A DNA stretch of 64,000 bases, taken from assembly GCF_002812045.1 (NCBI RefSeq), contig NZ_NPEG01000002.1, positions 186,001 to 250,000 on the forward strand, written 5' to 3'. Made by a program: the position numbers and the translations under genes. Below are positions 30,195 through 39,175 of the stretch, one piece after another (the stretch's first letter is position 1; each line of letters starts with the position of its first letter). Source of the DNA: Leptospira haakeii. GTDB taxonomy: Bacteria > Spirochaetota > Leptospiria > Leptospirales > Leptospiraceae. The notes beneath the pieces are model-generated. The model did no database searches, was not told where the DNA came from, and worked only from the letters and a program-made list of their open reading frames with translations.

Positions 30195-32456
30195 TCAAAG
30201 TTCTGATTTTGGGAGAAAATAATCTCCCGCCTTCTTCCATTTCCCTGAACCAATCAGTAGGAGCTCCAACTTACGTTGTAAATCCCCACAATAAGAAGCT
30301 GGAAGAGGTTTTGTATTCCATGGATCGGAAATCCTATCGTAGCAGGTATACACAACTCCGCCGGGACTTGGAATATAAATCAGCTTCTTAGTCCTGGTTT
30401 GGAGCATCCTATGTTTGGAAAAAAGAACGGTCTCCTTTGCATAAGGATCCGAGACAGTCACACTATTACCGTCATTCGGATCGATTGTATGTAGCTCCAG
30501 AATATTCGGATACCGGATCCTATCCTTTTGAAAAAAATGATCCCCTCGATCCGAAAACCAAATCCCGGTCTCAGAATATACAGAACGATCTTCCGGCCAG
30601 GTATCCGCTTTTGGAAGTTTGGTCAAATCCCTTCCATGCAAAGAAAGTTCCGGGTTTGTAGGAACTCCTAGAGTAGACAAGACCGTAGGAAATACATCTA
30701 AGGAAGTGGTGATCCCTTTAAAATTCCGGACTTCTTTTCTTTCGAAAGATTTAGGGAATTTGATGATCAGAGGGATTTTAGTAACACCCTCCCCTCTTAA
30801 ATGTTCACCGTGACCATGACTATGATCCTCTTCAAACAAGGATTCTCCATGATCGGAGGTAAGAATGATAAGTGTGTCGTCGTATAACTGTCTTCTTTTC
30901 AGCTCATCCAAAATTTTTCCGACGGAAAAATCAAAAGCAGTTAATGAGGCTGAATATATAGAACGAATTTGTTCCTGTTCTTTTTTATCAGGTTTCTCTG
31001 AATTACTCGGGTCCACAAAACGGAAATATTTAGAAGGTCCGTAATAGTGGTGATCAGTATTCTTATAAAAAGGGTAAGGTGGGCTATAAGGGAAATGAGT
31101 TACTGAAGAGAAATATAGTGCAAAAAAAGGACGGTCTTTTTTATCAAATACGGAAAATAAATCGGTGAGAATTCGTGAATCGTCCCCCAAACTAGGAAGA
31201 GATCTGATAGAAGAAAGATATTCTCCTCCCCCAAAAAAGGTTCCGGTCAAAACGGGAAGAAAAAATACCTGAGATTCGATCGTTCTTTGCTGGGTTAAAG
31301 TTTCCGCATTGAAATTAGGAGCATACACATTTTGAAATCCCCAATTCGCTCTCGGAAAAATATCTCCAGCAAAAGAAGAAACCACAAATGTTCTATGAGA
31401 TTTTCCTAAAATACCCGGAAGTGTAGCAACCGTATTTCCTAATTTAGAACGATCTTCTTTATCCGGGAACATATCCTGTATCCCATGTTCAAAAGAATAT
31501 TTTCCACTTAGAAAATCCGCCCAAGAAGGAAATGTCCTAGGAATCGTAGAATGATGATCCAGAAACACAAGGGACTCAGCAGCCAGGCCATCTATATTCG
31601 GAGTTTTATTCTTCTCTCCCTTTACGAATCCTAATTGGTCCTGGCGAATACTATCCGCAGAAATGATAAGCACATTCGTATCAGAAGAATGTTCCAAAAC
31701 TTCTTTAGATAAAACTTTATTCTTTTGGACTCCGTTAAAAAAAGAAAATCCAAAACCTAAGAGTGCAATCAAAACAAAGACCAAATCTTTCTTAGATCTA
31801 TAAAATTGGATATCTAAGGAATAAAATGCAGAAGCAACCAAAACCCCCCAAGCAGATCCCAAAAGATGAAAAAAATAAAATAATATTATAAAAACCGAAT
31901 ACCTAATCAAGGATCCGTAAGACTTGAATTTCCAAAAATAGAATCCAGCGCGAGCGACTTGAACGGCTAAAAATAAAAACAGAACAGATTTAAAGAAGAA
32001 GGGAGAAAAATGGTCCGTAATAAAATATAAAAACCCAACCATCCAGGAATGTCTATAATAGAAAAATTCTCCGTATACCTGAGGATATTCAGAAACAGAT
32101 CCACAAAACAGCAGAAATAAAACGAAAGATAGAATTAAGTAAATTTTATATATTTTAATCTCCTTTCCATGCTTCCATTCAGAAAATTCAGGACCTAAAA
32201 ATAATATCGCTGCTCCTACGAAAAAAACATAAGAAGAAACGAATACTCCGCCCAAATCTTTCAGTAATAAAGGAATAAGCCCATAAAAAAGAGAAATAAA
32301 TTCGCTTATATCCACCCCCATCACATGTAAAGAAGTATTGGTGAGTAGGCATATAAGGGTCAGAACAAATACAAAAACTCCGGAATGGATCCAAGGATTT
32401 CCGGAGTTAAATTCTGATCGGATAAAAGTTTTAAATTTAAGCCAGAACTCTGACAT
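30195..32456 (-). CDS. Membrane-anchored sulfatase / phosphoethanolamine-transferase-like enzyme
   Basis: 753 residues. Five to six membrane helices occupy roughly the first 240 residues. They are followed by an alkaline-phosphatase-superfamily domain: VLIISADSIRQDQLG holds the metal-binding Asp, STIPRTFPSWADFLSG carries the nucleophile position as Thr instead of the Cys/Ser of true sulfatases, and TSDHGESLFEEDHSHGHGEH and GEGVTKIPLII hold the remaining metal ligands. The layout is closest to LtaS, OpgE and EptA-type enzymes, which move phospho-groups on lipids or glycans outside the membrane; the substrate is unknown. It overlaps rsmD by 20 bp and lies upstream of carB in the same direction. 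Confidence 0.82.
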   Translation of the reverse strand: MSEFWLKFKTFIRSEFNSGNPWIHSGVFVFVLTLICLLTNTSLHVMGVDISEFISLFYGLIPLLLKDLGGVFVSSYVFFVGAAILFLGPEFSEWKHGKEIKIYKIYLILSFVLFLLFCGSVSEYPQVYGEFFYYRHSWMVGFLYFITDHFSPFFFKSVLFLFLAVQVARAGFYFWKFKSYGSLIRYSVFIILFYFFHLLGSAWGVLVASAFYSLDIQFYRSKKDLVFVLIALLGFGFSFFNGVQKNKVLSKEVLEHSSDTNVLIISADSIRQDQLGFVKGEKNKTPNIDGLAAESLVFLDHHSTIPRTFPSWADFLSGKYSFEHGIQDMFPDKEDRSKLGNTVATLPGILGKSHRTFVVSSFAGDIFPRANWGFQNVYAPNFNAETLTQQRTIESQVFFLPVLTGTFFGGGEYLSSIRSLPSLGDDSRILTDLFSVFDKKDRPFFALYFSSVTHFPYSPPYPFYKNTDHHYYGPSKYFRFVDPSNSEKPDKKEQEQIRSIYSASLTAFDFSVGKILDELKRRQLYDDTLIILTSDHGESLFEEDHSHGHGEHLRGEGVTKIPLIIKFPKSFERKEVRNFKGITTSLDVFPTVLSTLGVPTNPELSLHGRDLTKLPKADTWPEDRSVYSETGIWFSDRGDHFFQKDRIRYPNILELHTIDPNDGNSVTVSDPYAKETVLFSKHRMLQTRTKKLIYIPSPGGVVYTCYDRISDPWNTKPLPASYCGDLQRKLELLLIGSGKWKKAGDYFLPKSEL

Positions 32457-33030
32457 TCAAAGTATTCCTTCCGAAGGAACGAGGAGTAAATCCTTCCCAG
32501 TTCAAAGGAAGAGGAGACTGTACAATAATCGCCGCCACACCCGGTTCATTCTGAGCTATCTCTTCTACTACGTTTTTCAATTTTTCTGTTTTTTTCTCCC
32601 AGAACGAATAAGGAGGGTCCATAAAATATACTTTTGTTTTTTCGGGAATATCGAAGCCGGAATAAAATCTGAAAGCGTCTTTACGTAAAACTAAATGAGG
32701 TTTTCCTAATTTATCCAAAACACCTTTCAGACTTTCGAATCTATCCCAGGCAAGTTCCAAAAATACTGCTTTGGCAAAACCTCTACTCAATGATTCGATC
32801 CCCATTTGACCGGAACCCGCAAATAGATCTATAAATGCGGAATCTTCCAAATTCAGACGCCCCTGAAGCTGTAGGGATTCAATAATATCAAATAATGATT
32901 TCTTAATAATAGCAGGGGTAAAATTACTTTTACCCTCAGGACTAACTGGAGAAGGGATCAATCTCCCTTTTAATTCTCCGGTCTGGATCCTTAAGCCCTT
33001 TGAACCCTTTGTTTTTTTGCCCGGTTTCAT
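32437..33030 (-). CDS. rsmD: 16S rRNA guanine(966)-N2-methyltransferase RsmD-like
   Basis: 197 residues. Motif I DLFAGSGQMGIESLSRG binds S-adenosylmethionine, and motif IV MDPPY is the N-methyltransferase catalytic loop. The N-terminal part (LRIQTGELKGRLIPSP and PAIIKKSLFDII) is typical of RsmD. It methylates G966 of 16S rRNA in the assembling small subunit. The start overlaps the stop of the preceding gene by four bases (ATGA) and the end overlaps the sulfatase gene by 20 bp, so it is part of one operon. Confidence 0.9.
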   Translation of the reverse strand: MKPGKKTKGSKGLRIQTGELKGRLIPSPVSPEGKSNFTPAIIKKSLFDIIESLQLQGRLNLEDSAFIDLFAGSGQMGIESLSRGFAKAVFLELAWDRFESLKGVLDKLGKPHLVLRKDAFRFYSGFDIPEKTKVYFMDPPYSFWEKKTEKLKNVVEEIAQNEPGVAAIIVQSPLPLNWEGFTPRSFGRNTLNVRVLA

Positions 33031-33629
33031 TTTTCCTCTTTTCTCTTTTCCAGATTCATTTCTAAGATCCGGATCCGCTTTCCCAATTTAGAATCCGAGG
33101 GAACTGATTTGAGTTTCGCCAGAACGGAACTCGACGCCTCATATTCTTGAGAAGAATACAATATACAAGCGTATGTGTAAACACCTTCGGAGTATCGAAC
33201 AGAAGAATCTCCCTTATTCAGGAAAATTTTTCCCCAACGAGTGCCTGATTCATATGATTCTAAAACAAGTGCACGTTCTAAAAATAGAAAAACGGAATTA
33301 TAAAAAATAGAAGGTTGTTCCTTGGATCTAGAATAAATGCTTAAAAGAGTCTTATCTATCTCTTCCAAATTGGACTCAGAAGCAACGTATAATAAAAGGA
33401 TCTTATAATCCAGTTCACCGGATCTAAGACCCGATCTGGAAACTTTGACTAAGGTGTCGTAGTTTCCTTTTTTATAATATTCATACACTTGATCGAAATC
33501 AACCGAATAGATAGAATTCGAAAATAAAAAGATTACAGTAAGTATTAGGAAAGCGGCCCGAAATAATGCTTTAGAAAAAAAGCCGGACCGCAAAAAGATT
33601 AGAGTTCGATTACGTTTGAAGAGCCACAC
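33027..33629 (-). CDS. Secreted or periplasmic helical repeat protein, unknown function
   Basis: About 200 residues if the GTG at 33629 is used. The true start may lie further in, because no ribosome site stands out and the first 30 bases overlap the zinc-ribbon gene. A hydrophobic segment (AAFLILTVIFLFSNSIYS) looks like a signal peptide. The rest is alpha-helical with TPR-like spacing (YEYYKKGNYDTLVKVS, ILYSSQEYEASSSVLAKL). No family is recognised. It is coupled to rsmD by a 4-bp overlap. Confidence 0.65.
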   Translation of the reverse strand: MWLFKRNRTLIFLRSGFFSKALFRAAFLILTVIFLFSNSIYSVDFDQVYEYYKKGNYDTLVKVSRSGLRSGELDYKILLLYVASESNLEEIDKTLLSIYSRSKEQPSIFYNSVFLFLERALVLESYESGTRWGKIFLNKGDSSVRYSEGVYTYACILYSSQEYEASSSVLAKLKSVPSDSKLGKRIRILEMNLEKRKEEK

Positions 33630-33790
33630 ATGGAGCAGATATGATTTTCTGGGCCGTCGTAAGATCCTTCTGCATCATCTTCCCAACGATGATCGCAATC
33701 CTCGCATACAAAAGTTACGGCGTCCTCGTCGAGATAATCCTCGTCGCCGTCTGTTTCGTAATCCTCGTCAAAATCATAATTATAAGGCAT
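33599..33790 (-). CDS. Small acidic zinc-ribbon protein
   Basis: 63 residues, very acidic at the N-terminus (DFDEDYETDGDEDYLDED). It is followed by one zinc ribbon formed by CEDC and CSMC about 25 residues apart. Proteins of this size with a single ribbon often bind nucleic acid or act as adaptors; the role here is unknown. First gene of the run leading through rsmD and the sulfatase towards carB. Confidence 0.72.
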   Translation of the reverse strand: MPYNYDFDEDYETDGDEDYLDEDAVTFVCEDCDHRWEDDAEGSYDGPENHICSMCGSSNVIEL

Positions 33791-33896
33791 ATTTACACGG
33801 AATCCAGGAGGGGTCCGAGAGTCAAGCTAGAGTAGGAATTCCAACCCCAAAAAATAAGTGAAAGGTCCAGGCTTTTTTTAGAATCTGACTTTATAC

Positions 33897-34889
33897 ATGC
33901 TCTACCAAGCCAACCACAGAAGTTACAGAAAAAAAGCGAATTACAAACCGTTAGTGTTCTTTTTGATCCTGCTAGGTTTGGCAGGGATTGCGTTTTTTTT
34001 CAGGCAAGATATCAAGAACTTGTTCGCAGGAGATAGACGTTTACTTCTCGAGAAAGAGAGAAAACTACTCCAAGAAGGGATCGTAAAAGGTGAGCCAAAA
34101 GAAGGAGAGATCAAGGAATTCAAATCTACCGCTAAAGATTTCGTCACTTCTAATCCAAAAGAAGGGATTTCTTACCATTACGCCGCCCTTTCCGGATATT
34201 ACGAATTTTTACTATTAGGTTTTAGATTCGACTCTGTCACTCTTTCCAAAATTGCATATACCGGTTTCCAAGAATTTTTGGAACAAGATAGTTCCTACCT
34301 TCCTCTTGTAGAAGATTCATACAGGCAAGCATTAAGAGCACAAGCGATTGATCCTGAATTCTTAGAATCGACTGACAATCGTTATCTGATCGCTTTCGGA
34401 GAATCCATCCGTCAAAAATTGAGTCGTTCCGCTTTAAATAAACTCCTGATCTCCATAGAGCCTGAAAAATTAAGTCCCGAATTAAAATCAGGCTATGCTT
34501 GGACCTGTTTGGTAGGAAGTGCACTTTCCGGTAATACGGAGTTCTTGAAAAAGATACTTTCCAGCCAGGATATCTCAGGCTCTCTCCTACTCTCCGCAAG
34601 AGAATCGGACTTTTTGATCGCTTTATCCGAATTCAGGGCCGGCCAATATGTTTCTTCCTTAAACTATTTAAGAAGGGTTAAGAATACGAATGATGATTTT
34701 TTGACCGGAAGCTCCAAAATTTTAGAAGCGAGGATCTTCTATTACCAAAACCTTTCTCCTAAAGCTATCGTATTATTAGAAGAATATTATCCTGGTTCAG
34801 GCGATAGAAAGGAAGAAGTTCTAAACCTAGCAAGAGAGATACTTTCCAAAAACCAAACCCTGAAAACAAAATTGCCTGTAGAGGATTAA
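33897..34889 (+). CDS. Membrane-anchored helical repeat protein, unknown function
   Basis: 330 residues. A short basic N-terminus (HRSYRKKANYK) precedes one transmembrane helix (PLVFFLILLGLAGIAFFF), so the remaining roughly 290 residues face the periplasm. They are all helical with TPR/SEL1-like periodicity (SYHYAALSGYYEFLLLG, YRQALRAQAID, LIALSEFRAGQYVSSLNYLRRV, AIVLLEEYYPGSG). No enzymatic motif. It lies 4 bp before a small lipoprotein gene, presumably in one operon. Spirochaete proteins of this shape are common scaffold candidates, but nothing specific is visible. Confidence 0.7.
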   Translation: MLYQANHRSYRKKANYKPLVFFLILLGLAGIAFFFRQDIKNLFAGDRRLLLEKERKLLQEGIVKGEPKEGEIKEFKSTAKDFVTSNPKEGISYHYAALSGYYEFLLLGFRFDSVTLSKIAYTGFQEFLEQDSSYLPLVEDSYRQALRAQAIDPEFLESTDNRYLIAFGESIRQKLSRSALNKLLISIEPEKLSPELKSGYAWTCLVGSALSGNTEFLKKILSSQDISGSLLLSARESDFLIALSEFRAGQYVSSLNYLRRVKNTNDDFLTGSSKILEARIFYYQNLSPKAIVLLEEYYPGSGDRKEEVLNLAREILSKNQTLKTKLPVED

Positions 34890-34893
34890 GAAA

Positions 34894-35253
34894 ATGAAAT
34901 ATTCTTTCTCTATTTTACTTTTAGCTTTTATAGGATGTGGAATAAAACCGGTGCCACCTCCTGCGGGAAATTTTTGCGAACCAATGCTCAAAAACACACA
35001 ATGTGTGTATCTGGACTTCAGAAATGGGAAAGCGATTTTAGATGATAAAGAATATCCGATGAAATCCACAAGTATCTTGAATTTTTCCTACAAAGTGGAC
35101 GAAGTATTCTATGAAGTGGAAGTTCTGAACGAAAACCGGGTAAAGATCACTGGTACCAACGGATTCCAAAAAACATTATTAAAATTAAAAGATAAAGATG
35201 AGAGAAAGAAAGAATACGCCAAACTTTGGAAGGCGATCAAAGATCTTTTTTAA
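34894..35253 (+). CDS. Small lipoprotein, unknown function
   Basis: 119 residues. The signal peptide ends in LLLAFIGC, a good spirochaetal lipobox. The mature part is a short beta-rich domain (LDFRNGKAILDDKEY, VFYEVEVLNENRVKITGTNG) followed by a Lys-rich helical tail. Two further Cys (FCEPM, TQCVY) may pair. It is transcribed directly after the TM repeat protein. Family not recognised. Confidence 0.68.
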   Translation: MKYSFSILLLAFIGCGIKPVPPPAGNFCEPMLKNTQCVYLDFRNGKAILDDKEYPMKSTSILNFSYKVDEVFYEVEVLNENRVKITGTNGFQKTLLKLKDKDERKKEYAKLWKAIKDLF

Positions 35254-35291
35254 GTTTGGCTCTCGCTCCTGAAGCCCAAGATTGGATAGGG

Positions 35292-35702
35292 CTATAAAGA
35301 AATTACCTTTAGGTTTCCCTTTTTACCGTATTTAATGATTTCTTTATCTTTCGTAACAAGTTCCGCATTCAAAACTCTCGCAGTTGCTACGATGATCCTA
35401 TCCGCCGGATCTCCGTGAAAGGAGTCAGGTAAATTTACACTTTCTACGATTACTTCAGGAGTTAAATTATGAGGTTGGATCCCGGGAGCGTTATATGCAT
35501 CTTGCAACCATCGATTCAAGGTTCCCGAGATTTGGATCCTTTTTTTGGCAACGAGCATTCCTACTTCCCAACCGGATATTTCGGAAACGAATAGTCCTCT
35601 ATGCGGGATATGCCTATATAATTTCCTAAGAATGGGTTCCTTTTCAATTCTAGGATCTCCTTCCATTAGCCAGATCCAGGCATGAGTATCCAGAACGATC
35701 AT
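35292..35702 (-). CDS. PIN-domain toxin of a type II toxin-antitoxin pair
   Basis: 136 residues forming one PIN nuclease domain. The acidic metal-binding residues are present: Asp5 in IVLDTHAWIWLM, Glu in SEISGWEVGML, and Asp in HGDPADRIIVATA, with a final VTKDKEI. Such VapC-like toxins cleave RNA. The gene starts at the ATG immediately after the antitoxin stop, with no gap, as usual for these modules. All catalytic positions look intact, so it is probably active. Confidence 0.9.
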   Translation of the reverse strand: MIVLDTHAWIWLMEGDPRIEKEPILRKLYRHIPHRGLFVSEISGWEVGMLVAKKRIQISGTLNRWLQDAYNAPGIQPHNLTPEVIVESVNLPDSFHGDPADRIIVATARVLNAELVTKDKEIIKYGKKGNLKVISL

Positions 35703-35933
35703 CTATTTAGAATCCGCATCCCAACGTAATCCCAAACTAGGAACGATATCTTCATTCTCCTGGATCCTTCCTTTTAAATAACCGAATAGGCGGGCTGCAG
35801 TGCTATCCTTGATAGTTACTAGCTTGGCTACAGGTTTTCCATGTTTAGTGATGATCACTTCTTCCTGGGTTTCGTGAACTCTGTCCATTAGACTCAGGCA
35901 TTTGGTTTTGAATTCGGCAGCGGAAAGTTGCAT
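35703..35933 (-). CDS. Phd/YefM-family antitoxin
   Basis: 76 residues. The Phd/YefM DNA-binding fold is recognisable: QLSAAEFKTKCLSLMDRV, then EEVIITKHGKPVAKLV. A flexible C-terminal tail (GLRWDADSK) would wrap the PIN toxin. It normally represses its own promoter, which lies directly in front of it. The ATG fits the fold exactly but has no Shine-Dalgarno sequence at a useful distance; see the promoter entry. Confidence 0.9.
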   Translation of the reverse strand: MQLSAAEFKTKCLSLMDRVHETQEEVIITKHGKPVAKLVTIKDSTAARLFGYLKGRIQENEDIVPSLGLRWDADSK

Positions 35934-35942
35934 ACTTCTAAA

Positions 35943-35971
35943 ATTATAATATGACCAGTTGTTAGTGTCCA
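35943..35971 (-). promoter_or_regulatory. Promoter of the toxin-antitoxin pair giving a nearly leaderless mRNA
   Basis: On the minus strand TGGACA (35966-35971), a 17-bp spacer and a perfect TATAAT (35943-35948). Transcription would begin about 35936, three or four bases before the antitoxin ATG at 35933. The rest of the 225-bp divergent region up to 36158 shows nothing else that I can name. Confidence 0.65.
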
Positions 35972-36158
35972 GTTTTTTATAAAAATTCCCGGAAATCCTC
36001 GTTCCACTTGAATTTTAGAAAAATGTATCTCCCAGATTTTCTGAACTACTCGAACAAGCGATATCGAAATCCTTCTATCAAATAATTCCAAAAGAACCGA
36101 CCAGATCGCAAAAAATGCTCGCTGGAATGGGTTTTTTCTCCCCTATTGATCTACGCAT

Positions 36159-38204
36159 ATGAGTGATTCAGGTCGTCCAACTCGTTTTTTCATTTTAGGA
36201 ATTCTTATTTGTTTTTTGTCCTTCTCCGCTTGCACCCAAGCAAAAGGTAAAGAAAGGCCCAAGGCAGAAAATGGGATCTTAGATCTAAGTAATTGGGATT
36301 TTGCAAAAGACGGAACGGTAGAATTAAACGGGGACTGGAGATATTATTGGAAGGAACTCATTCCACCTAAAAATTTCCAAGATGATCTTGTTTCAGATCC
36401 GAGTGGATTCATTCCTGTTCCAGGTGTATGGAATGGCCATCTTTTAAAAGGAGAACCTTTACCTGCGATAGGATACATCACCTATCACCTAAGATTATAC
36501 CTACCTGAGAACACTCCCGATCTTGCAATACGAATAGACGACGGCCAAGGTTCTGCATACTCCTTATATTGGAACGGTAAGTTAGTCGCTTATAATGGGC
36601 ACCCTGGCCCTTCTCCGGAAGAAGAAAGCCCTGAGTATCTTGCACAAACAAGTTCCGTTTCTAACTCCAAACAAGTGGATCTAGTGATGCATATTTCGAA
36701 TCACTACCATAGAAATGGTGGATTTCAAATGCCGATCTTACTTGGAGATTCTTCTGAAATTTACGCTGCAAGAGATCGGAATAGAATGACTAACGCGTTT
36801 CTGGCAGGATCTTTACTCATTATGGGCTTGTACCATATGGGCCTATTTTTATTCCGTAAAAAAGAAATGGAGATCCTTTGGTTCTCTCTTACCTGTCTTG
36901 CTATCACTTCCAGAGTACTTACCAGCGGAGAAAGATTTATAGGAGAAACATTCAGGAACATTCCTTGGAATATCTTCGTGAGGGTAGAATATCTCTCCTT
37001 TTATTTAGGAGTCCCCTTTATGGCGATGTTTATGAGAACTTTGTATCCTGCTCAGTTCAGAAAGACATCCATGATCGTTATTTTAACGTTATCCATTCCT
37101 CCATGTCTTTCGATTATAGTGCTTCCTCCCGCACTTTTCAGTTATACGTTACCTTATTACCAAGCATTGATCGTATTCGGCGGAATATACGGTATGGTCA
37201 TGTTGACCATAGCTATATTCAAAGGATTACAGGGCGCGAAACTGATGTTACTCGGCTTAGGAATATTCTATGCAGCCGTTCTAAATGATTTTATTTTTTA
37301 CCAATTCCACGCCGGACCTGGGTATCTAACTCCTGCAGGTCTATTTCTATTAACATTTGCAGATGCAGCTTTGTTGGGCAGAAGGATCGCAACTGCATTC
37401 AATACCAGCGAAGAATTATCAGTCAATCTGGAGAAGAAGGTAGTAGAAAGAACAAAAGAACTCGCAGAAGAAAGGGATCGAACGGATTTATTATTATTGA
37501 ATATTCTTCCTAAACCTGTAGCGGAAGAATTAAAATCCAAAGGATCTGTGACTCCTGTATATTATGAATCTGCAAGCATACTATTTACGGACTTTGTAGG
37601 ATTTACTAAAATTGCGGCAGAGATGGTACCAAAAGATCTGGTAGAAGACCTGCATAATTGTTTTTCCGAATTCGATTCAATCGTATCACGTTTAGGTTTA
37701 GAAAAACTAAAAACAATCGGCGATTCTTATATGTGTGCAGGAGGAATTCCTAATACAAACTTCACTCACCCAGTGGACAACTGCCTAACCGGTTTAGAGT
37801 TTCTAAGGTTTATGAATAGAATGGCGGAATCTAAATCACAAATGGGACTTCCATTCTGGGAATTAAGAGTAGGAGTTCACACAGGACCTGTGACTTCGGG
37901 AGTGATAGGTTCCAATAAATTCGCTTATGATGTTTGGGGGGATGCAGTCAACCTTGCGAGCAGAATGGAGTCCTCAGGTAAACCAGGACATCTAAATATT
38001 TCTGGTTCCACCTATGAACTAGTGAAAGATTTTTTTGTATGCGAGCATAGAGGAAAGGTCCAAGCAAAAGGAAAAGGAGAAGTGGATATGTATTTTGTAA
38101 ATTCTATTCGCCCTGAACTTTCCTTGGACGGAAGGGGAATTTCTCCAAACGAAAAATTCGAATCTCTTAGAAACGACTTAAATCTGAAATTAAGTGCAGT
38201 ATAA
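36159..38204 (+). CDS. 7TMR-DISM class III adenylate/guanylate cyclase
   Basis: 681 residues. The signal sequence ends FLSFSAC, so the protein may be lipidated. A DISM-type extracellular sensor (about 40-205, with LNGDWRYYW, VPGVWNGHL and SLYWNGKLV) precedes seven membrane helices (about 210-405) and a short coiled coil (EKKVVERTKELAEERD). The C-terminal class III cyclase domain (about 450-655) has both metal-binding Asp (LFTDFVGFT near 477, and IGDSYM), plus AYDVWGDAVNLASRMES. The Lys in EKLKTIGDS and the Asp in AYDVWG favour ATP over GTP. It makes cyclic AMP in response to an external signal. Single gene, divergent from the toxin-antitoxin pair. Confidence 0.92.
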   Translation: MSDSGRPTRFFILGILICFLSFSACTQAKGKERPKAENGILDLSNWDFAKDGTVELNGDWRYYWKELIPPKNFQDDLVSDPSGFIPVPGVWNGHLLKGEPLPAIGYITYHLRLYLPENTPDLAIRIDDGQGSAYSLYWNGKLVAYNGHPGPSPEEESPEYLAQTSSVSNSKQVDLVMHISNHYHRNGGFQMPILLGDSSEIYAARDRNRMTNAFLAGSLLIMGLYHMGLFLFRKKEMEILWFSLTCLAITSRVLTSGERFIGETFRNIPWNIFVRVEYLSFYLGVPFMAMFMRTLYPAQFRKTSMIVILTLSIPPCLSIIVLPPALFSYTLPYYQALIVFGGIYGMVMLTIAIFKGLQGAKLMLLGLGIFYAAVLNDFIFYQFHAGPGYLTPAGLFLLTFADAALLGRRIATAFNTSEELSVNLEKKVVERTKELAEERDRTDLLLLNILPKPVAEELKSKGSVTPVYYESASILFTDFVGFTKIAAEMVPKDLVEDLHNCFSEFDSIVSRLGLEKLKTIGDSYMCAGGIPNTNFTHPVDNCLTGLEFLRFMNRMAESKSQMGLPFWELRVGVHTGPVTSGVIGSNKFAYDVWGDAVNLASRMESSGKPGHLNISGSTYELVKDFFVCEHRGKVQAKGKGEVDMYFVNSIRPELSLDGRGISPNEKFESLRNDLNLKLSAV

Positions 38205-38239
38205 TCCTCACGGTTAGCGCGAGGGAATTGTTGGAGTTA

Positions 38240-39175
38240 TTATCTTCTGTAAATACGAGGGAAGATAAAAGTAATTCCGTAGATCATTCCTTGCGCTTTT
38301 ACATCTTCAGGAACTCTTCCAAAGTTCTGCCCTCTAAGTGCATCCACACAGGATTGGTCCACTAAAGGTTGTCCTTGGGAAGAAATTAGTTTTGTATCAA
38401 TGACTTGACCGGCATCGTTTAATAAAAATTGGACTTTTGCTTCCCCAGGTTCTATCGCTTCTCGGATCACAGTTCCTGCGCCATCACGATATCCAAAGTT
38501 TCCACCACCGGGAGGAGAAAAACTTTGCTCAATTTGGCGAAGCATTCTTTTGAAATATTCATAACCCACTAACTTCTTAGTTGGAATACTCATAGATGAA
38601 CTTCCGTCCCAACGAAATAACATATCTTGTTGGAAACGATAATTCATTGGGATTTTTGTCATTCTCCCGGTAGCTGGAGTTTGCTCAGGAGTTTGTTCGT
38701 TCGGATTCGTAAATTCTACTGGATCCTGCTTTAGGATAGCGACTTCATATACTTTTTCTTCTTCCGTTTTCTTTTGGGAATTTTGAGGACTTGCCTTGGA
38801 AGGATTTTTGAAAATATTTCCCATTACGAATTCATGAAAAGGAGAAAGTGTATGAAATCCTTTCTCCTTGGTGATACCGCCGGAACCAGCGGACTCTACA
38901 TTGGAGAGTGCTTTGTATTCGTCCTTGATCTTTTTATCTACGAACTCCTGCTCTAATAGTACTTCGTAAATTTTTTCTCGTTCTGCTCTTTCTTTTACCT
39001 GAACGATTGGGTCTTCTCCCAGGATCTTAAATAGAATATTGCGTGTGAATAAGTGAGCTACTAAGAATGAAGCGAATGCAAATACGAAAAACGCAGCGAA
39101 TAGAAGGCGACGATCGTCTTCTCCTAAATCTCCTGTATTATCTATTTCACTTTTAAAAAAGGCCGGGAGCCGCAT
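38240..39175 (-). CDS. TonB-family energy transducer-like protein
   Basis: 311 residues. One N-terminal membrane helix ([20 protein letters not shown], preceded by an Arg pair) leads to a long periplasmic linker rich in Lys/Glu/Pro ([14 protein letters not shown]). The C-terminal TonB-like domain contains [42 protein letters not shown] and the final strand [12 protein letters not shown]. It would link an inner-membrane motor to an outer-membrane receptor, but no exbB/exbD or receptor gene is beside it. Its start overlaps the end of ruvB by 23 bp. Confidence 0.78.
   Translation of the reverse strand: MRLPAFFKSEIDNTGDLGEDDRRLLFAAFFVFAFASFLVAHLFTRNILFKILGEDPIVQVKERAEREKIYEVLLEQEFVDKKIKDEYKALSNVESAGSGGITKEKGFHTLSPFHEFVMGNIFKNPSKASPQNSQKKTEEEKVYEVAILKQDPVEFTNPNEQTPEQTPATGRMTKIPMNYRFQQDMLFRWDGSSSMSIPTKKLVGYEYFKRMLRQIEQSFSPPGGGNFGYRDGAGTVIREAIEPGEAKVQFLLNDAGQVIDTKLISSQGQPLVDQSCVDALRGQNFGRVPEDVKAQGMIYGITFIFPRIYRR

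Noticed and set aside
38205..38239. Imperfect hairpin after the cyclase gene (CCTC with GAGG)
   Set aside because: Short, mismatched stem and no T-run on either strand, so not called a terminator.
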